Shown: one piece after another, positions 43,249-54,543 of the stretch
How positions within the stretch are numbered: the stretch's first letter is position 1
Layout: each line of letters opens with the position of its first letter
DNA from: Rutpela maculata
Lineage: Eukaryota; Arthropoda; Insecta; Coleoptera; Cerambycidae
Direction of reading: 5' to 3'
DNA length: 64,000 bases
NCBI GenBank assembly: GCA_936432065.2
Contig: OW386292.2
Span: 124,989,639-125,053,638, forward strand
Position numbers and translations under genes: made by a program
Notes under the pieces: model-generated
Database searches by the model: none
What the model was told of the DNA's origin: nothing
The model's input: only the letters and a program-made list of their open reading frames with translations

Positions 43249-44319
43249 ATGGATAAAAAATTAGCCAAAGAATTAGTAAAGACTAGGCAGGCTGTAAGAA
43301 AGAAGTACCAAGCTTTAAAAACCGAATTAGCTCAATCTCAGTTACAGTTAGAGAAGGGATATAAACCGATAACATAACCCTTACAAAAGTTTCTAGAAAA
43401 AATAAAAACTGAAGCATCAATAAAGAATGAGGTGATGCATACATAAAATCTCCCAGTAAATCTATTAAAAGTGCTTCGTCTACTCCTAAAGCCACATCGA
43501 GAAATGCTCCGCCTCCTGGTGTTTCGTTTTTAGAGGATAAATTTTTAGATGGGAGTATGTCGAATAGTGAACATGAAAATAGCTGTGATCTGATTGAAGA
43601 TGTAGTTGAAAATAGTCGTCAAATTTTATTAAATGAATCAAAATTACCAGGTTATCCGGAATATCTGGAAAGCTTTGATCCACTTCCAAGATATTATGTA
43701 GATGGGTCTATTAGAGACATAGTAGATGATTTTGACCATAAACATGGGGTAGTGCACGATCCTTCAACAGATAAATTTACGGTTGGTGATTCTGAATTAA
43801 AAATTATTGGTAAGGATGTGCAAGTCTACAATATAACTTATCCAGGAACCGTTGGTCTTTACGAATTGCTTTTCAAGAAAAATCCTCAGAGTTACAACAT
43901 AACTGATTTAGATCATTATATGGATATACTAAAACGAACAAATGTATATCGTAAGAATTATAACTCGGATGAGCAAATTCAAGGAACCACTTCTGTAAAA
44001 TAACGATAATCAAACCTTATTTACAGGAAAAAAGCTAATTAAATCCACTACCAAAAGTATTCCAAGAAGCACATCATTTAATAGGCCTGCACCGCCAAAT
44101 ACAAGGCTTACAAGAACTCAGTCGTTTAAACAATCAACTAAAGGTGGGATGTTAAATTTATCAAATAACCCTGTGGACTATGTTTACTATGATGACCCTA
44201 ATGAACTCGTTGACAGCCTTAAGCTTTTGGTTGCATCTCGATTAGCAGGTCACACTGGACATAACAATGAAATTTTATTTATTGAAGAAGAATTAAGAGA
44301 GGCTAAAATAATTAAATAA
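43249..44319 (+). pseudogene. DUF8207-like gene of the second Polinton, several breaks
   Basis: Starts DKKLAKELVKTRQAVRKKYQ. An in-frame TAA follows GYKPIT (about 43375), and a frame change near 43440 precedes PPPGVSFLEDKF. The clean part 43557-44003 holds LESFDPLPRYYVDGSI and GTVGLYELLFKKNPQSYN. After EQIQG the frame changes again near 43985, and the rest reads NPVDYVYYDDPNELVDSLK and ends EELREAKIIK. Same order of domains as 14749-15772, with a shorter acidic region. At least three lesions. Role unknown; placed between ATPase and fibre. Confidence 0.75.
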
Positions 44320-44369
44320 GTACATGCTACTTAAAAAATATACCTTAGTTTATAAGTAGCGTTTCAAAC

Positions 44370-44768
44370 ATGCCAGTAGACAAATTCGGTAGACATATTA
44401 GTAAATATTATTTTAATCGTCTTCAAGAAACATTAAATTTATCATATGAGATTATTTTAACATTTAGAGAATATGGTGCTACTAGCTCTTTTTCTGCAGA
44501 TCCCTCAGCAAATGAGTATGCCTATGATTTAGAACATGGGGCGTTAACATATATTTTTCCGTTAAAAACGGCAATCATAGATAGGGTAACTCACTTTTAT
44601 CCTTATAATATAGTGGTTCATGTGAATGGTGAAGCTGTAAGCCTTGAAAATTTAGAAGGTCGACAATTAAAACAAAATGATAATCTAATGTTTGTAACAT
44701 CGAATAAATCAAAAAGTGGAAAGATGTTTATACAGATGGTTTTAAAGTGCCCAGTTTACAATGAATAA
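44370..44768 (+). CDS. Fibre-like protein of the second Polinton
   Basis: 132 codons, intact. The N-terminus PVDKFGRHISKYYF is the same conserved head as in 15799 (TVDKFGR). The rest differs completely from that copy: YDLEHGALTYIFPLKTAIID and later beta-rich sequence suggest a compact distal domain, while the NKRYVDD-type repeat is absent. A shared head with a different distal part fits an attachment-fibre gene. The stop overlaps the integrase ATG (ATGAATAA at 44761-44768), so the two genes are tightly packed. Confidence 0.65.
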   Translation: MPVDKFGRHISKYYFNRLQETLNLSYEIILTFREYGATSSFSADPSANEYAYDLEHGALTYIFPLKTAIIDRVTHFYPYNIVVHVNGEAVSLENLEGRQLKQNDNLMFVTSNKSKSGKMFIQMVLKCPVYNE

Positions 44769-45699
44769 AGTAAGCAGTATTAAAGAAGAAATTGTACATG
44801 AACTGCATAAACCTGCTAGAAGAAATTTTAGAAGAAGACGTGTTATAATAAAGGGTTTAAATGATTTATGTCAAGCTGATCTAGTTGAAATGATTCCTTA
44901 TGCTAAATTCAATAAAGGTTTTAAATATATTTTAGTAGTAATAAATGCTTTCTCAAAGTTTGTTTGGGCTGAGCCGGTTAAAAGTAAAAAAGCAATTGAT
45001 ATTACGAATGCAATGAAGAAAATTCTGCTGACAGTTAAGGAGTCTCCAAAAAACCTTCAAACAGATATGGGAAGAGAATTTTATAACAAAAAATTTCAAG
45101 AACTAACATCTCAATTCAACATTAACCACTACAGCTCTTATTCCATTTTAAAAGCCGGCATAGTGGAAAGAGTAAATAGAACTTTAAAAAGCGTTATGTA
45201 GAGACAATTTAGCCTTCAAGGAAATTATAAATGGTTAACTATTCTGCCCACTATTGTTTCAAAATATAATGATACGAAACATCATACAACTGGATTTAAA
45301 CCTAAAGATGTGACAGAAAAGCAGGAAAAACAGATACTTGCCTCCGCGTATAGTCATCTAAAAACAGTTGATGCGTTTCAAAAGTTTAAACTTCATAATT
45401 TTGTTCGGGTAAGCAAACATCGTACGGTATTTACAAAAGGATACACGCCCAACTGGTCCAATGAAATTTTTAAAATTAAAAAAATCAAATTAAGTAATCC
45501 TACTACATACATATTAGAAGATGCAAAAAAAGAAGAAATTAGCGGCGCCTTCTACGAACATGAGCTTCTAAAAGTAAAATATTCTGATATTTATTTAATT
45601 GAGAAAGTGATAAGAAAGAAAGGAGATAAAGTATTAGTTTCTTGGCTTGGTTTGGATAAATCGCATAATTCATGGGTTGATAAGAAGGATATAATGTAA
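44761..45699 (+). pseudogene. Polinton retroviral-type integrase with chromodomain, one stop
   Basis: ATG 44761. RVE core: D in CQADLVEM, D in LQTDMGREF, E in GIVERVNRTLKS. TAG at 45199-45201 interrupts the frame shortly after the catalytic Glu; the same frame continues from YKWLTILPTIVSKYNDTKHH through a C-terminal KVLVSWLGLDKSHNSW chromodomain to 45699. The Asp-Asp-Glu residues survive but a full product cannot be made without readthrough. Integrase near one end with polymerase at the other is the Polinton plan. Confidence 0.88.
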
Positions 45700-45787
45700 T
45701 GTCTATAAATGCTCTCAAAATATAGTTATGATGTTAGTATTTAGTCAATCAGCAGTGAAGACAGACAGTGTTTTTTCACCCCCCATA

Positions 45788-46474
45788 ATGTCAAAATCTG
45801 AAATTGAAAGTGACTCCTTGTCATCATCTTCATCTCCTTATTGGAAATATGTAGATAGTGTTCTTTTAAAATATTCTGAACAAATTAAGCAAGAAAAGCA
45901 ATTAATTAACGAAATCATATTCCCATTAGGTGAATGTCCACTACAAATTTCTACAGGTATTAGTGCAGCTCGAGGATTTGAACCAATTGTAAGACTTATA
46001 GATTCATGTAATGTAATTTCGCTCATGGACTTGGATTGGTATGATTTCATTACAAATCTTAATATAATTCCTGACAATGATAAAGAAAAGAATTTTATTG
46101 AAACTGTTAGGGAATTTGAAAATTTTAAGATATCCAGTCAACTCTTTATGGACAAACATGTGTTGGTATTGAAAAGCGGCGATAATGTGATTTATTTGGA
46201 TGACCACTGTATCAGAAACCTAAATAATATTAAACATTTAATTAATTATAGACTACAATATTTAAGGCAATTAGATTTTAAGATGTTTTATAATAATAGT
46301 ATACTTTACATTAGTAATTTTGAACATTGTGGTAAGGAAACATATATTGATAAATTGAAAAGCTTGTGTAATTTAAATAAGTGTGAACAGACCTACTGTT
46401 TACTCGAGTATTTAGAGTTTAACAAGAAAACTATTCTTCTTGATATTGATGAAATACAAATGTGTAAATGCTAA
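45788..46474 (+). CDS. Unrecognised 228-residue Polinton-linked protein
   Basis: The frame is open from 45728, but CTATAAATGC (45702) and ACAGTG (about 45764) suggest that transcription starts after that ATG, so I prefer ATG 45788 (SKSEIESDSLSSSSSPYW). It begins with a serine-acid run, then a globular region: FPLGECPLQISTG, ARGFEPIVRLIDSC, CIRNLNNIKHLINYRLQYLR. The C-terminus is Cys-containing and ends DIDEIQMCKC. No membrane span. Last gene on the integrase side; intact. No family recognised. Confidence 0.6.
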   Translation: MSKSEIESDSLSSSSSPYWKYVDSVLLKYSEQIKQEKQLINEIIFPLGECPLQISTGISAARGFEPIVRLIDSCNVISLMDLDWYDFITNLNIIPDNDKEKNFIETVREFENFKISSQLFMDKHVLVLKSGDNVIYLDDHCIRNLNNIKHLINYRLQYLRQLDFKMFYNNSILYISNFEHCGKETYIDKLKSLCNLNKCEQTYCLLEYLEFNKKTILLDIDEIQMCKC

Positions 46475-47715
46475 TTAAAATAAATTTTTTTAAACTAAGT
46501 TTTTGTATTTTATTTTATGAAAATTTTTGAAAATTGGAAAGATATACTATTTTTTTTTTCCCAAGGGTAGAAACTTTTTTAATACAACCTTTCTAATATT
46601 TCTTTTCCCTAGTATGATCTACTAATTTGGCATAACTAAATAAATAATTTAAACAGCAGCTTAAAAAATTAACTAAATAATTGTAACTTGTTAATTTTTT
46701 TATTTAAACAATATTATTCTAATTAACTAAAAGAAAGTATTTGACAGAGCTTTTTATAAATCTGGTACAGAAAGTGCTATAATTTTACCGTACTATAAAT
46801 ATTTTGTGGAAAGTTATATCTGCCTAATTGGAGCTCCGAATTAAAAAGGTTGTATAGATCAGGAACTGGTCTCTAAATTTTTTGTAATTGTAATTTTATG
46901 GTGCTATAAATATTTTTCGGTCTATAACTTTCGGTTATTTCAAATACAATTCTTCTACTTACTCGGTAAACATATGTTGATAAAACACAAAACACACATA
47001 CACCAATTTGGAGAACATTTTATGAACGAGATGAGGCACACGGTAGTGTCGGCGTGTAGGGACTTAATAAGATTTCACGCGTTTGTATAAACTTAATTTG
47101 CATAAAAATGCAATTATTATAAAACCACATTCTCAAACTTACTTTCATGTCATTCTGACCTTTACATTAAGGAACGGTTCTTTTACGTAAACAGGACAAC
47201 TTTCATTACCAATAGCCTCAGGCAAATAAACTGCAACAATGTAGCCTAGGGTAATAAAACATTTAATCATTGATAGTGATGAGTTTCTTAGGGATGAGCA
47301 CGTGATGGACGACATGATAGCCGCTAAAAGCCTTTGGTCATTGATGACTTCTTCGGGTGATGATGTATGTACAAGAATGGACATCTCTTGATGAACATGC
47401 CATCGAGTGTCACAGAAGCCCGCCTGTTATACTACTACTGTTCAGTGTAATTTCTTTTAATTGTACTGTATTATTTTATTTACAGTGTAATTTCAATCAT
47501 ATATTATTTTTTATTTATCTATTATTGTATTATGAGTAAACGTCATAAATTGCGATATAAATATAACTAAAAAAGCATATAAAAGCAGAGTAATGACTGT
47601 TACGGTGTATAATAATTTAAATTTTAATTATCCTAAATTTTTTTAAAGGAAGTGTCTTACATTTTTCCTGATATTTAGAAAGTTAAATTATTTCCTTGTA
47701 AAATTAACGCTGCAT
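46475..47715. other. Probable terminal region of the second Polinton, no genes
   Basis: AATAAA at 46487 ends the preceding gene. A more balanced stretch at 47000-47100 (CACACATACACC, GAGGCACACGGTAGTGTCGG) and TAAAAGCAG near 47580 could mark an element boundary, but I found no inverted partner inside the window. ORFs here are short and unconvincing. Confidence 0.4.
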
Positions 47716-48740
47716 TTGCAGCTGATTTTACATATCTCAAGGTTGATGAAGAAAATAAATAATTATATTATATTACTACAAAAATTCAACCTTAATTATG
47801 ATACTACTAATGTAGAAACGTGGAATGAGGAATGTATTTATGATAACTTAATTAAAAAATTAAGTGAATTTTGTGAAAGAGGATCAGGATGGGTTTTGCA
47901 AAAAATTATAGGGTTAGATATAAATATTAATAAATGTTACGTTTTTCTGTTGGTGCAACATTTGTTGATCTTCCAAAATAAATTATTAATAATAAATATC
48001 CAATGTTTTGATGATTGCTGCTTTGCATGGGCGGCTAACTGTTTCTTTCAAAATGTTCGAAATGCCTCAAAGAGGGTTTCTTCATATAGACATTTTGCAG
48101 AATATTTAAATATAAAAGAAATCAATTTTCCGTTTTCTTTAAAGCAGTCATCTAAATTTGAGAGGCAAAATATTTATAGTTTAAAGAGAAAAAACTCTGA
48201 AGATTCTAAAACTGATAGACGAAAATTTATTTGTAATAGTTTTTTATATTAAAGAAAAACTTGAATCTCATGAAGTAGATTGTGTAATACTTAAAAGTGT
48301 AAGTTTCCAAATTTAGAAAATGAGTGGATTAAATTCAAAAATTACAGATATAAAGAACGGGTTCCTTTTATTATTTATTTTTTTAGAAATTTATTTATTA
48401 CCTATAGAGAATGCTATGCCTTCGTCATCAACCTCTTACATTACTGCATATGAGAAACATATACCTTTTAGCATAGGGTATTATTTTCATTGTAGTTTTG
48501 ATGATAGTTTGTCTGTCTATAACTTTAAGAGAGGAGAAAATTGTATCAAATGGTTTATTAATGAGCTAAGTGAAATTGCAAGAAATGTTGCGGATATTTT
48601 CAACACCCCCTTTCAAATATTACCTCTTACATAAGAAGAAATTGATAATTTTGAACAAGCTACATATGTGAACAGTCTTTTACAGACGATGACTAAAGTT
48701 AAAAATCACTGTCATACATTTTTTTAAAAGATATTGAAGA
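47716..48740 (+). pseudogene. Polinton DNA polymerase B copy 3, N-terminal fragment
   Basis: Reads CERGSGWVLQKIIGLDININ, NIQCFDDCCFAWA, KRVSSYRHFAEYLNIKEINF and FKNYRYKERVPFIIY (exonuclease I neighbourhood), then HIPFSIGYYFHCSFDDS, NCIKWFINELSEIA and ILPLT. The frame changes near 48240, 48300 and 48360, and an in-frame TAA stands just after LPLT (about 48632). Everything past the start of the HNH region is absent. It is on the plus strand, opposite to copy 2, and its sequence is clearly different, so it marks another Polinton lineage. Confidence 0.82.
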
Positions 48741-48829
48741 GCTATGCACAAATTTGTTTAAAATTCAATGATTTTTAAAATATTATTCGAAATGACATGA
48801 ATTTTATTTTTTTTTTGTGGAAATTTATT

Positions 48830-49087
48830 TCAATTACTATTTTCTTGAATTATAATATTTTTAAAGAAAAAAGGTAGTTGATTTAATCGAGGTCGTTTAA
48901 AATCGGGGGCAGGCAAAACATCATTAGATTTTCGTTTCTTTTGTTGTCGAAGTAAAGAGCTCATGGTTGAAAAATTATCACCGCAAAATTCACATAAAAA
49001 ATCGTTTTTTTCACAATATAAATTATCATGTCTTTTCAAAGAGTCCTTACGAGTAAAAGTTTTAGAACAAGTCTCACAGGTGAACAT
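48830..49087 (-). CDS. Small C2H2 zinc-finger protein
   Basis: One full finger (CETCSKTFTRKDSLKRHDNLYC) and a second incomplete one (CEFCGDNFSTMSSLL), then a basic tail with KRKSNDVLPAPDFKRPR, a likely nuclear signal. I choose the ATG at 49087 (FTCETCSK), not 49105, because a TCAGTG initiator overlaps the codons just before it and TATATACG stands about 25 bp upstream. Downstream of polymerase copy 3 in the third Polinton fragment. DNA binding is likely from the finger, target unknown. Confidence 0.6.
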   Translation of the reverse strand: MFTCETCSKTFTRKDSLKRHDNLYCEKNDFLCEFCGDNFSTMSSLLRQQKKRKSNDVLPAPDFKRPRLNQLPFFFKNIIIQENSN

Positions 49088-49155
49088 ATTACCACTGATT
49101 ACCAATTTCTAAACGTATATAAACAATTTACTAACCTAGAAGTGAATTTTGGATA

Positions 49156-49470
49156 CTAATCAAGTTTATTAATGTCTATAATCGCACTTTGATTCCCCAT
49201 AATAATTTTTAATTCCATCACTTCTAAAAACATTTTGCACTTGTAATTAGCTTTAAAATCTTTAATTGCATCCTCATGAAACACGCACAAAAATCTTTTA
49301 GGCAGCCAAACACTAAAGTCACCTAAATCTGCCAACAAAGATTCACCTATCGATGTTTTTTTCTTTTCAATATCGTAAATGATATATTTTTTATTAATTT
49401 CTAAATCGACAAATTTTTTAGTTTCTTTAAAATTTAAATTAGCTGCTTGCTTGATTGCCGCAAAATTCAT
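49156..49470 (-). CDS. Small unrecognised protein, possibly OB-fold-like
   Basis: About 104 residues from ATG 49470 (NFAAIKQAANLNFKETKKF). The start is supported by TATAAATAGG (about 49517) and TCAGTCAGT directly before it. The pattern of short beta-like segments (KKYIIYDIEKKKTSIGESLL, FSVWLPKRF, KCKMFLEVMELKII) with a TSIG element and a LP-x-RF element resembles small OB-fold single-strand-binding proteins, but the resemblance is only by eye. Intact. Neighbour of the zinc-finger gene on the same strand. Confidence 0.5.
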   Translation of the reverse strand: MNFAAIKQAANLNFKETKKFVDLEINKKYIIYDIEKKKTSIGESLLADLGDFSVWLPKRFLCVFHEDAIKDFKANYKCKMFLEVMELKIIMGNQSAIIDINKLD

Positions 49471-49604
49471 ACTGACTGAATAAATGTAACTAACTAAGTA
49501 AAACATTAATTAAATTCCTATTTATAATATTTCTAGAAATAATGATGAATTACAGGGTGGCCCAAAATCTGACTTTTTCTGAACTATGTAAGTCGACATG
49601 ACAA

Positions 49605-50135
49605 TCATAATCTAGTTTTTAATGTAAATAACGTGTCCACAAAATAGTTATTGCACCACATTTTTTTATTTTGATATAATAATTTAATATCATCTACTTT
49701 TATTATTCTATGATAACTATCTCGAATGAAAAATGTTCGTTTTTGCATTTCTAAATGATCTAGAGCATCCTTATAAGTCCCATAATAAGTCGGGCAAATT
49801 ATTAAGTCATATTCCATTATTTTATAAAAATTAACCCACATACAATAACTATCTTTCGATAAATGCTGCCCCCAATTTTCTTCCTGTATTATTGCTGCTC
49901 TTAAAGAATTTGATATCGGTCTTTCTATATCTAAAATTTCTAAACAGAAAATATGAGAATTCTGAAATTTTGTTTCTTTTAAAATATATTGCCATTTATA
50001 TTTAGCAAAATTTTTCATTAAAGTTTCTTTCACCGATTTTGGTAGTTGACGAAAATATAACAAAAATATAGCACTTCGAGAATTTTCGCAAACAAATTTA
50101 GTGGATAAACGGAGTAAACTTTCCACTTCTGACAT
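49605..50135 (-). CDS. Unrecognised 176-residue protein
   Basis: The frame is open from 50207, but TATATAAGG (50207-50215) and TCAGTTTATA (about 50171-50180) place the transcription start after that codon, so ATG 50135 (SEVESLLRLSTKF) is the better start. Features: RSAIFLLYFRQLPKSVKETL, WQYILKETKFQNSHIFCLEI, EYDLIICPTYYGTYKDALDH. Mixed alpha/beta look, no membrane span or zinc motif. Intact. Third small minus-strand gene of the third Polinton fragment. Not recognised. Confidence 0.5.
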   Translation of the reverse strand: MSEVESLLRLSTKFVCENSRSAIFLLYFRQLPKSVKETLMKNFAKYKWQYILKETKFQNSHIFCLEILDIERPISNSLRAAIIQEENWGQHLSKDSYCMWVNFYKIMEYDLIICPTYYGTYKDALDHLEMQKRTFFIRDSYHRIIKVDDIKLLYQNKKMWCNNYFVDTLFTLKTRL

Positions 50136-50273
50136 ATTTAGTAATACAGTCTTTTGATACACCACAATAATATAAACTGATTTACACCAATAATATGCCG
50201 AATTCACCTTATATATTTCTATAAATGTTGTAAAAAAAAAACACGATTTACTATTAATTTCAAAGTAAATATG

Positions 50274-53108
50274 TTATTGTATCGGTGGAATATACAAACC
50301 ACCGGCATATTCACTAGCTGATTTCTTGAACTATTTTGAAGAATGTCTCACTATTATTACCCCGCAGCACGAAAGTGTTATCTGTACTGGAGATTTTAAC
50401 ATAGATTTTTTAAATCTTTATAGCAATAGTACAAAATCCCTAATGTCACTTATAAATAATTTCGAACTTAAACAAATTATCGATAAACCAACTAGAGTTA
50501 CTGCGACATCAATGACCTTAATAGACTTAGTTATTTGTTCTGAAAATTTAATTGTCTCTGATATTGAGTAGAAAATTTAAACATATATGATCATTGCTTA
50601 GTAAATTGTAAATTTAAGTTTTCCAATATCACTACTGATCCATTTTATTATACTTTTAGATGTTTCAAGAGCTTTAACCATGAATAGTTTTATTATGATT
50701 TATCTAATTTGCCATTTGAGTTAATCTCACAAACTAATGATGTGGATGAAAAAATCAACATTTTCAATGATCTTCTAATATCTCTGTTTGAAATACATGC
50801 ACCTACTAAAACCGTCAGAATAACCAAACCCAGAGCTCCCTGGTTAACAGACAATTTAAAATTGGTCATGAGCTTACGAGACAAAGCTCTTAAAAAGTAT
50901 AAAAGAAATAAAAATATTGCTGACTGGGAACACTATAAAAATCTCAGAAATTACGTGCAGCAGTAAACGCGGAAAAGAAAGCTTATTTACAATTTCGTAT
51001 AGAGAGTAATAGTTACAATTCACTTTGGAGAGATTTATCAGATTTAAGTATATATTCCAAAAATAGAAAAACAACTATACCAGAACATTTATCCAATGCT
51101 AATCTTATAAATCAGTACTTTGTTACATCGAATATTACTAATGACCCTGATTTGGAGTTGCTTAATTATTATTCAAATAACCTAAAACCAAATGTAGATC
51201 GTTTTGAATTCACTTTAACCACTAACGAGGAAGTCAGAAAAATATTAAATCAGATAAAATCTAATGCAACTGGTGCAGATGGTCTAAATATTAAATTGAT
51301 TTTGTATTGTTGTCCTATAATTATCCAATTCATAACACACATAATTAATTCATGTATATTACAAAATATTTTCCCCACTCAGTGGAAAGCATACCATGTT
51401 ATACCTTTACCCAAAAAAAAAACAATCCTCAAGAATTAAAGGACCTTCGTCCGATAAGTATCTTAAGTGTCCCGTCTAAAGTTTTTGAAAAGGTATTGCA
51501 CTCTCAGTTATGTTTTCATTTGGAATTATTTAAAATATTACCAGATACTCAATCTGGATTTAGAAAGAGTCATAGCTGCGCGACAGCCTTACTCAAAATA
51601 ACGGACGACATATTACATGCTACTGATAATGGCAATCTAGCAGCTTTAGTCTGCTAGACTATACCAAAGCTTTCGACACCATAAATTATGATCTTTTAAT
51701 AGCTACTTTAACTCACATAGGAGTGGGACAAAACTCGTCTGCACTCTTCTGCAGTTACCTTCATAACCGACAGCAAATGGTCTTGATTTTGACCATTTGC
51801 AGAAACTAACTATTACTTGCGGTGTCCCTCAGGGCTCTATATTAGGCCCATTACTTTTCTCAGTTTATGCTTCATTTCTTAAAAACAGCTTAAGGCATTG
51901 TTCGTCTCACTATTATGCAGACGACACTCAAATTTATTATTCTTTCAAACCTGACGAAATAGATAGAGCTGTACAAATTTTAAATGACGATATAGGAAAT
52001 TTAATACAATTGTCTCACAAACATTGTTTAAAAATTAATCCTGCTAAATCTGCTGTTTTATTGTTTGGGTCTAAAAATAAGAGACAGATGGCCATAGACA
52101 ATTTAAAAATTAAAGTGGAAAATAACGAGTTGCAAATACTGGATCGCACAAAAAATTTGGGATTGTATATGGATTACAATTTGCGTTTTACTCAGCACGT
52201 AAATCATATGACCAAAAAATCTTTTAGTAACCTTAAACTTCTGTATGGGTGTAGATATATTTTAAATAAAAAGAGTAAAATAATGATATCAGAAGCACTA
52301 ATTTTAAGTCACTTGAATTATGCAGATGTTGTCTACGGTCCTTGCCTTACATTAATGGATGCTAGCCGTGTTCAAAGAATACAAAACTCATGTATAAGGC
52401 TTATCTTTGGTTTGTCACGTTATTCCCACACTTCTTCAAAATTGAGAGAAGTTAAATGGTTGAATATGAAGGAACGCAGGTACCTTCATTGTGCCTGTTT
52501 ATATTACAAAGTAATAAATTACAAATCTCCTATTTACTTATTTAATAAAGTCAAATACCGCAGAGATGTTCACTTAGCTAATACGAGGGGCAAACATAAA
52601 TTACAAATACCTCAACATAAATCTTCCTCGTTCAAAAAAGCCTTCACGTATACCATATCAAAAACTCTAAATTCAATACCTTTAGATTTCACTAAATTAT
52701 CTTTTAGGAATTTTAAGTTGAAGTTATCTGAAATTTTGCTATCTGGTCAGTTCATTGTGTAAAGTTATAGGGTAGTACATTTTATTAATTTATAAATTTA
52801 TTTTTCTTGTGATGTTATTAGTCAAAGTTATATTAGTCCATTTATTGTCTTATTTGTTTTCGTTTCACACATTTTTCTTTTTTTTATGCATATCAGCTAG
52901 TTGTTGGATGTATTTATTTAAGTTAAGCTTAGTTTAGATAAAAGGTTAAGTGGTAGAGCAGGACCTCGCATGTAGCTACATGCGAGCTACTGAACTTCGC
53001 CTTTTAAGAAATCGGTATATATATATATATATATATATATTTTTTTTAAAGTTAATTAAGAATCATGAATACTTGTATTATGTACTGGTTGCCTTAATAA
53101 AGTCAATT
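50274..53108 (+). mobile_element. 5'-truncated APE-type LINE, frame-broken
   Basis: Begins inside the AP-endonuclease domain (GGIYKPP, then CTGDFNIDFL at about 50390). Reverse transcriptase blocks follow: LRPISILSVPSKVFEKVL, DTQSGFRKSHSCATAL, GVPQGSILGPLLFSVYA and YYADDTQIYYSF. At least four frame changes (near 50570, 50965, 51410, 51655) and a TAA at 52760-52762 end ORF2. The 3' UTR has a (TA)n run at about 53020 and AATAAA at 53096. Sequence differs from the LINE at 18500, so it is another lineage. It cuts into the third Polinton fragment. Confidence 0.88.
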
Positions 53109-53111
53109 ATT

Positions 53112-54207
53112 ATTTTTTTTTTTTAGCTAGCTAAAAACCAGTCACCCTTCTCTGTGGCTCCGACCCTCACAGAGGGGAGCTGGTAGTACCGGTAGCCACT
53201 CCCCACGCCCGTGGGGTGAGTGACTACTGGGTCCGTGAATCGTGTGCCCTGAGCAGACGTAATGAACCGAGAATAACGGCCTTCTGCATTCTGGCGGCTA
53301 AGACCTCTGCCGAGTTTCGGCATGCCGGTATGATCTTAAGTTCTGAAAGCAGTGTGTGTCTCGTTCCACCGAGGGCTCCTATAATCAGTACCACTATCTT
53401 AACGGTATGGTCTGGATACAGTCTGCGGAGTTCGAAGAGCAGATCTCGATATTTTGTCCGTTTTTCCTCCTCCTTCAAGACAATGTTGTTCTCCGCGGGA
53501 GCCGAGAACTCCACGACAAACATTGTCTTGAGTTGATGGTCGAGGAGTACTACGTCAGGCTTGTTGGCTTGTATTTGCCTGACGGTGGGAAAAGAGTAGT
53601 TCCAATAAATTAGACACTTCTCATTTCCCACAACGGACTCAATATCCCCCGGAGCGTAAGGCAGCACTGGTGTTTCGTCTATCCCATACGAGTGCCTTAA
53701 ATGGTAATAAAGCACTCGTAATGCTCCGTCGTGCCTTTGGATATAGGCCGAGACTGCATATGTCGGGCAAGCCGACAGCAAGTGCATAAGAGTCTCTGGC
53801 GCCCTGCGGCAGGCCCTGCAGCTGACATCAGGGACCTCTATACCCATGACACGACTACGATAGACGAGGGTGTTAAATACACCATCCTGGCAAGCCATTA
53901 TGAATCCCTCGGTCTCAGACTTCAGCCCGGCTGACCTTAAGAAGGCAAAGGTCAGCCTTTCGGATAAGCCAAGGTTCTCTATATTTTTATAGAAAACTCC
54001 GTGCATTGGCTTATCCGTGTGAAGCTGCAGAAAGATGTTGTGTTCCGCAGCTTTAATTTGGGCTTTTCGTCGAGCAGGTTCCAACTCGGTGACAGAGTCG
54101 GGATTTACCCGCTCGACGTCGAAGGAGAGACCAAGTTCATCGGCTGCTCTCTGTGCTGCCTTAAACAAAAATGCTCCTATTCCTGCACTTTCATGGTCCC
54201 GGACCAT
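53112..54207 (-). mobile_element. R2-like LINE 3' part with restriction-like endonuclease
   Basis: A minus-strand open frame to 53224 encodes only the C-terminal end of the protein. It has a CCHC knuckle (CRACRRAPETLMHLLSACP ... RHDG), then the PD-D/E-type nuclease core KPDVVLLD and FVVEFSAPAENNI, and a KRTKYRDLLFELRRLYP helix. This arrangement belongs to the R2/NeSL-type non-LTR elements that cut with a restriction-like enzyme. The reverse transcriptase is absent. A poly-A tract on the minus strand (53113-53124 on plus as T) ends it. The apparent N-terminal extension through (AAT)n to 54399 is not real protein. Confidence 0.82.
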
Positions 54208-54210
54208 GCA

Positions 54211-54267
<57 letters not shown>

Positions 54268-54290
54268 TTTTTTTTTTTTTTTTTTTTTCG
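54208..54290. repeat. (ATT)n followed by poly-T
   Basis: A run of ATT triplets (54208-54267) continues into about 22 T residues. On the minus strand this is poly-A then (AAT)n, the 3' tail of the truncated R2-like copy at 54290-54490. Confidence 0.9.
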
Positions 54291-54489
54291 GTTTGCCCGC
54301 TGCCGGACAGGACTTCCGTGGCCTCCGACACCTCACGGTAGCCGCGCCGGCGAATTCCTTGCAGCCACTCTCCACGACCTGTGGAGTTAGTGACTGCAAA
54401 TACCTAAATCGTGTGCCCTAAGTAGACGAAGGGACCCCAAGATAACCGCCTTCTGCATCTGGCCTGCCAACCATTCTGCCGAATTCTGA

Positions 54490-54543
<54 letters not shown>

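Noticed and set aside
54001..54421. ORFs with long poly-I, poly-L or poly-N runs
   Set aside because: They pass through (ATT)n and poly-T tracts; only the minus-strand part below 54207 is real LINE protein.
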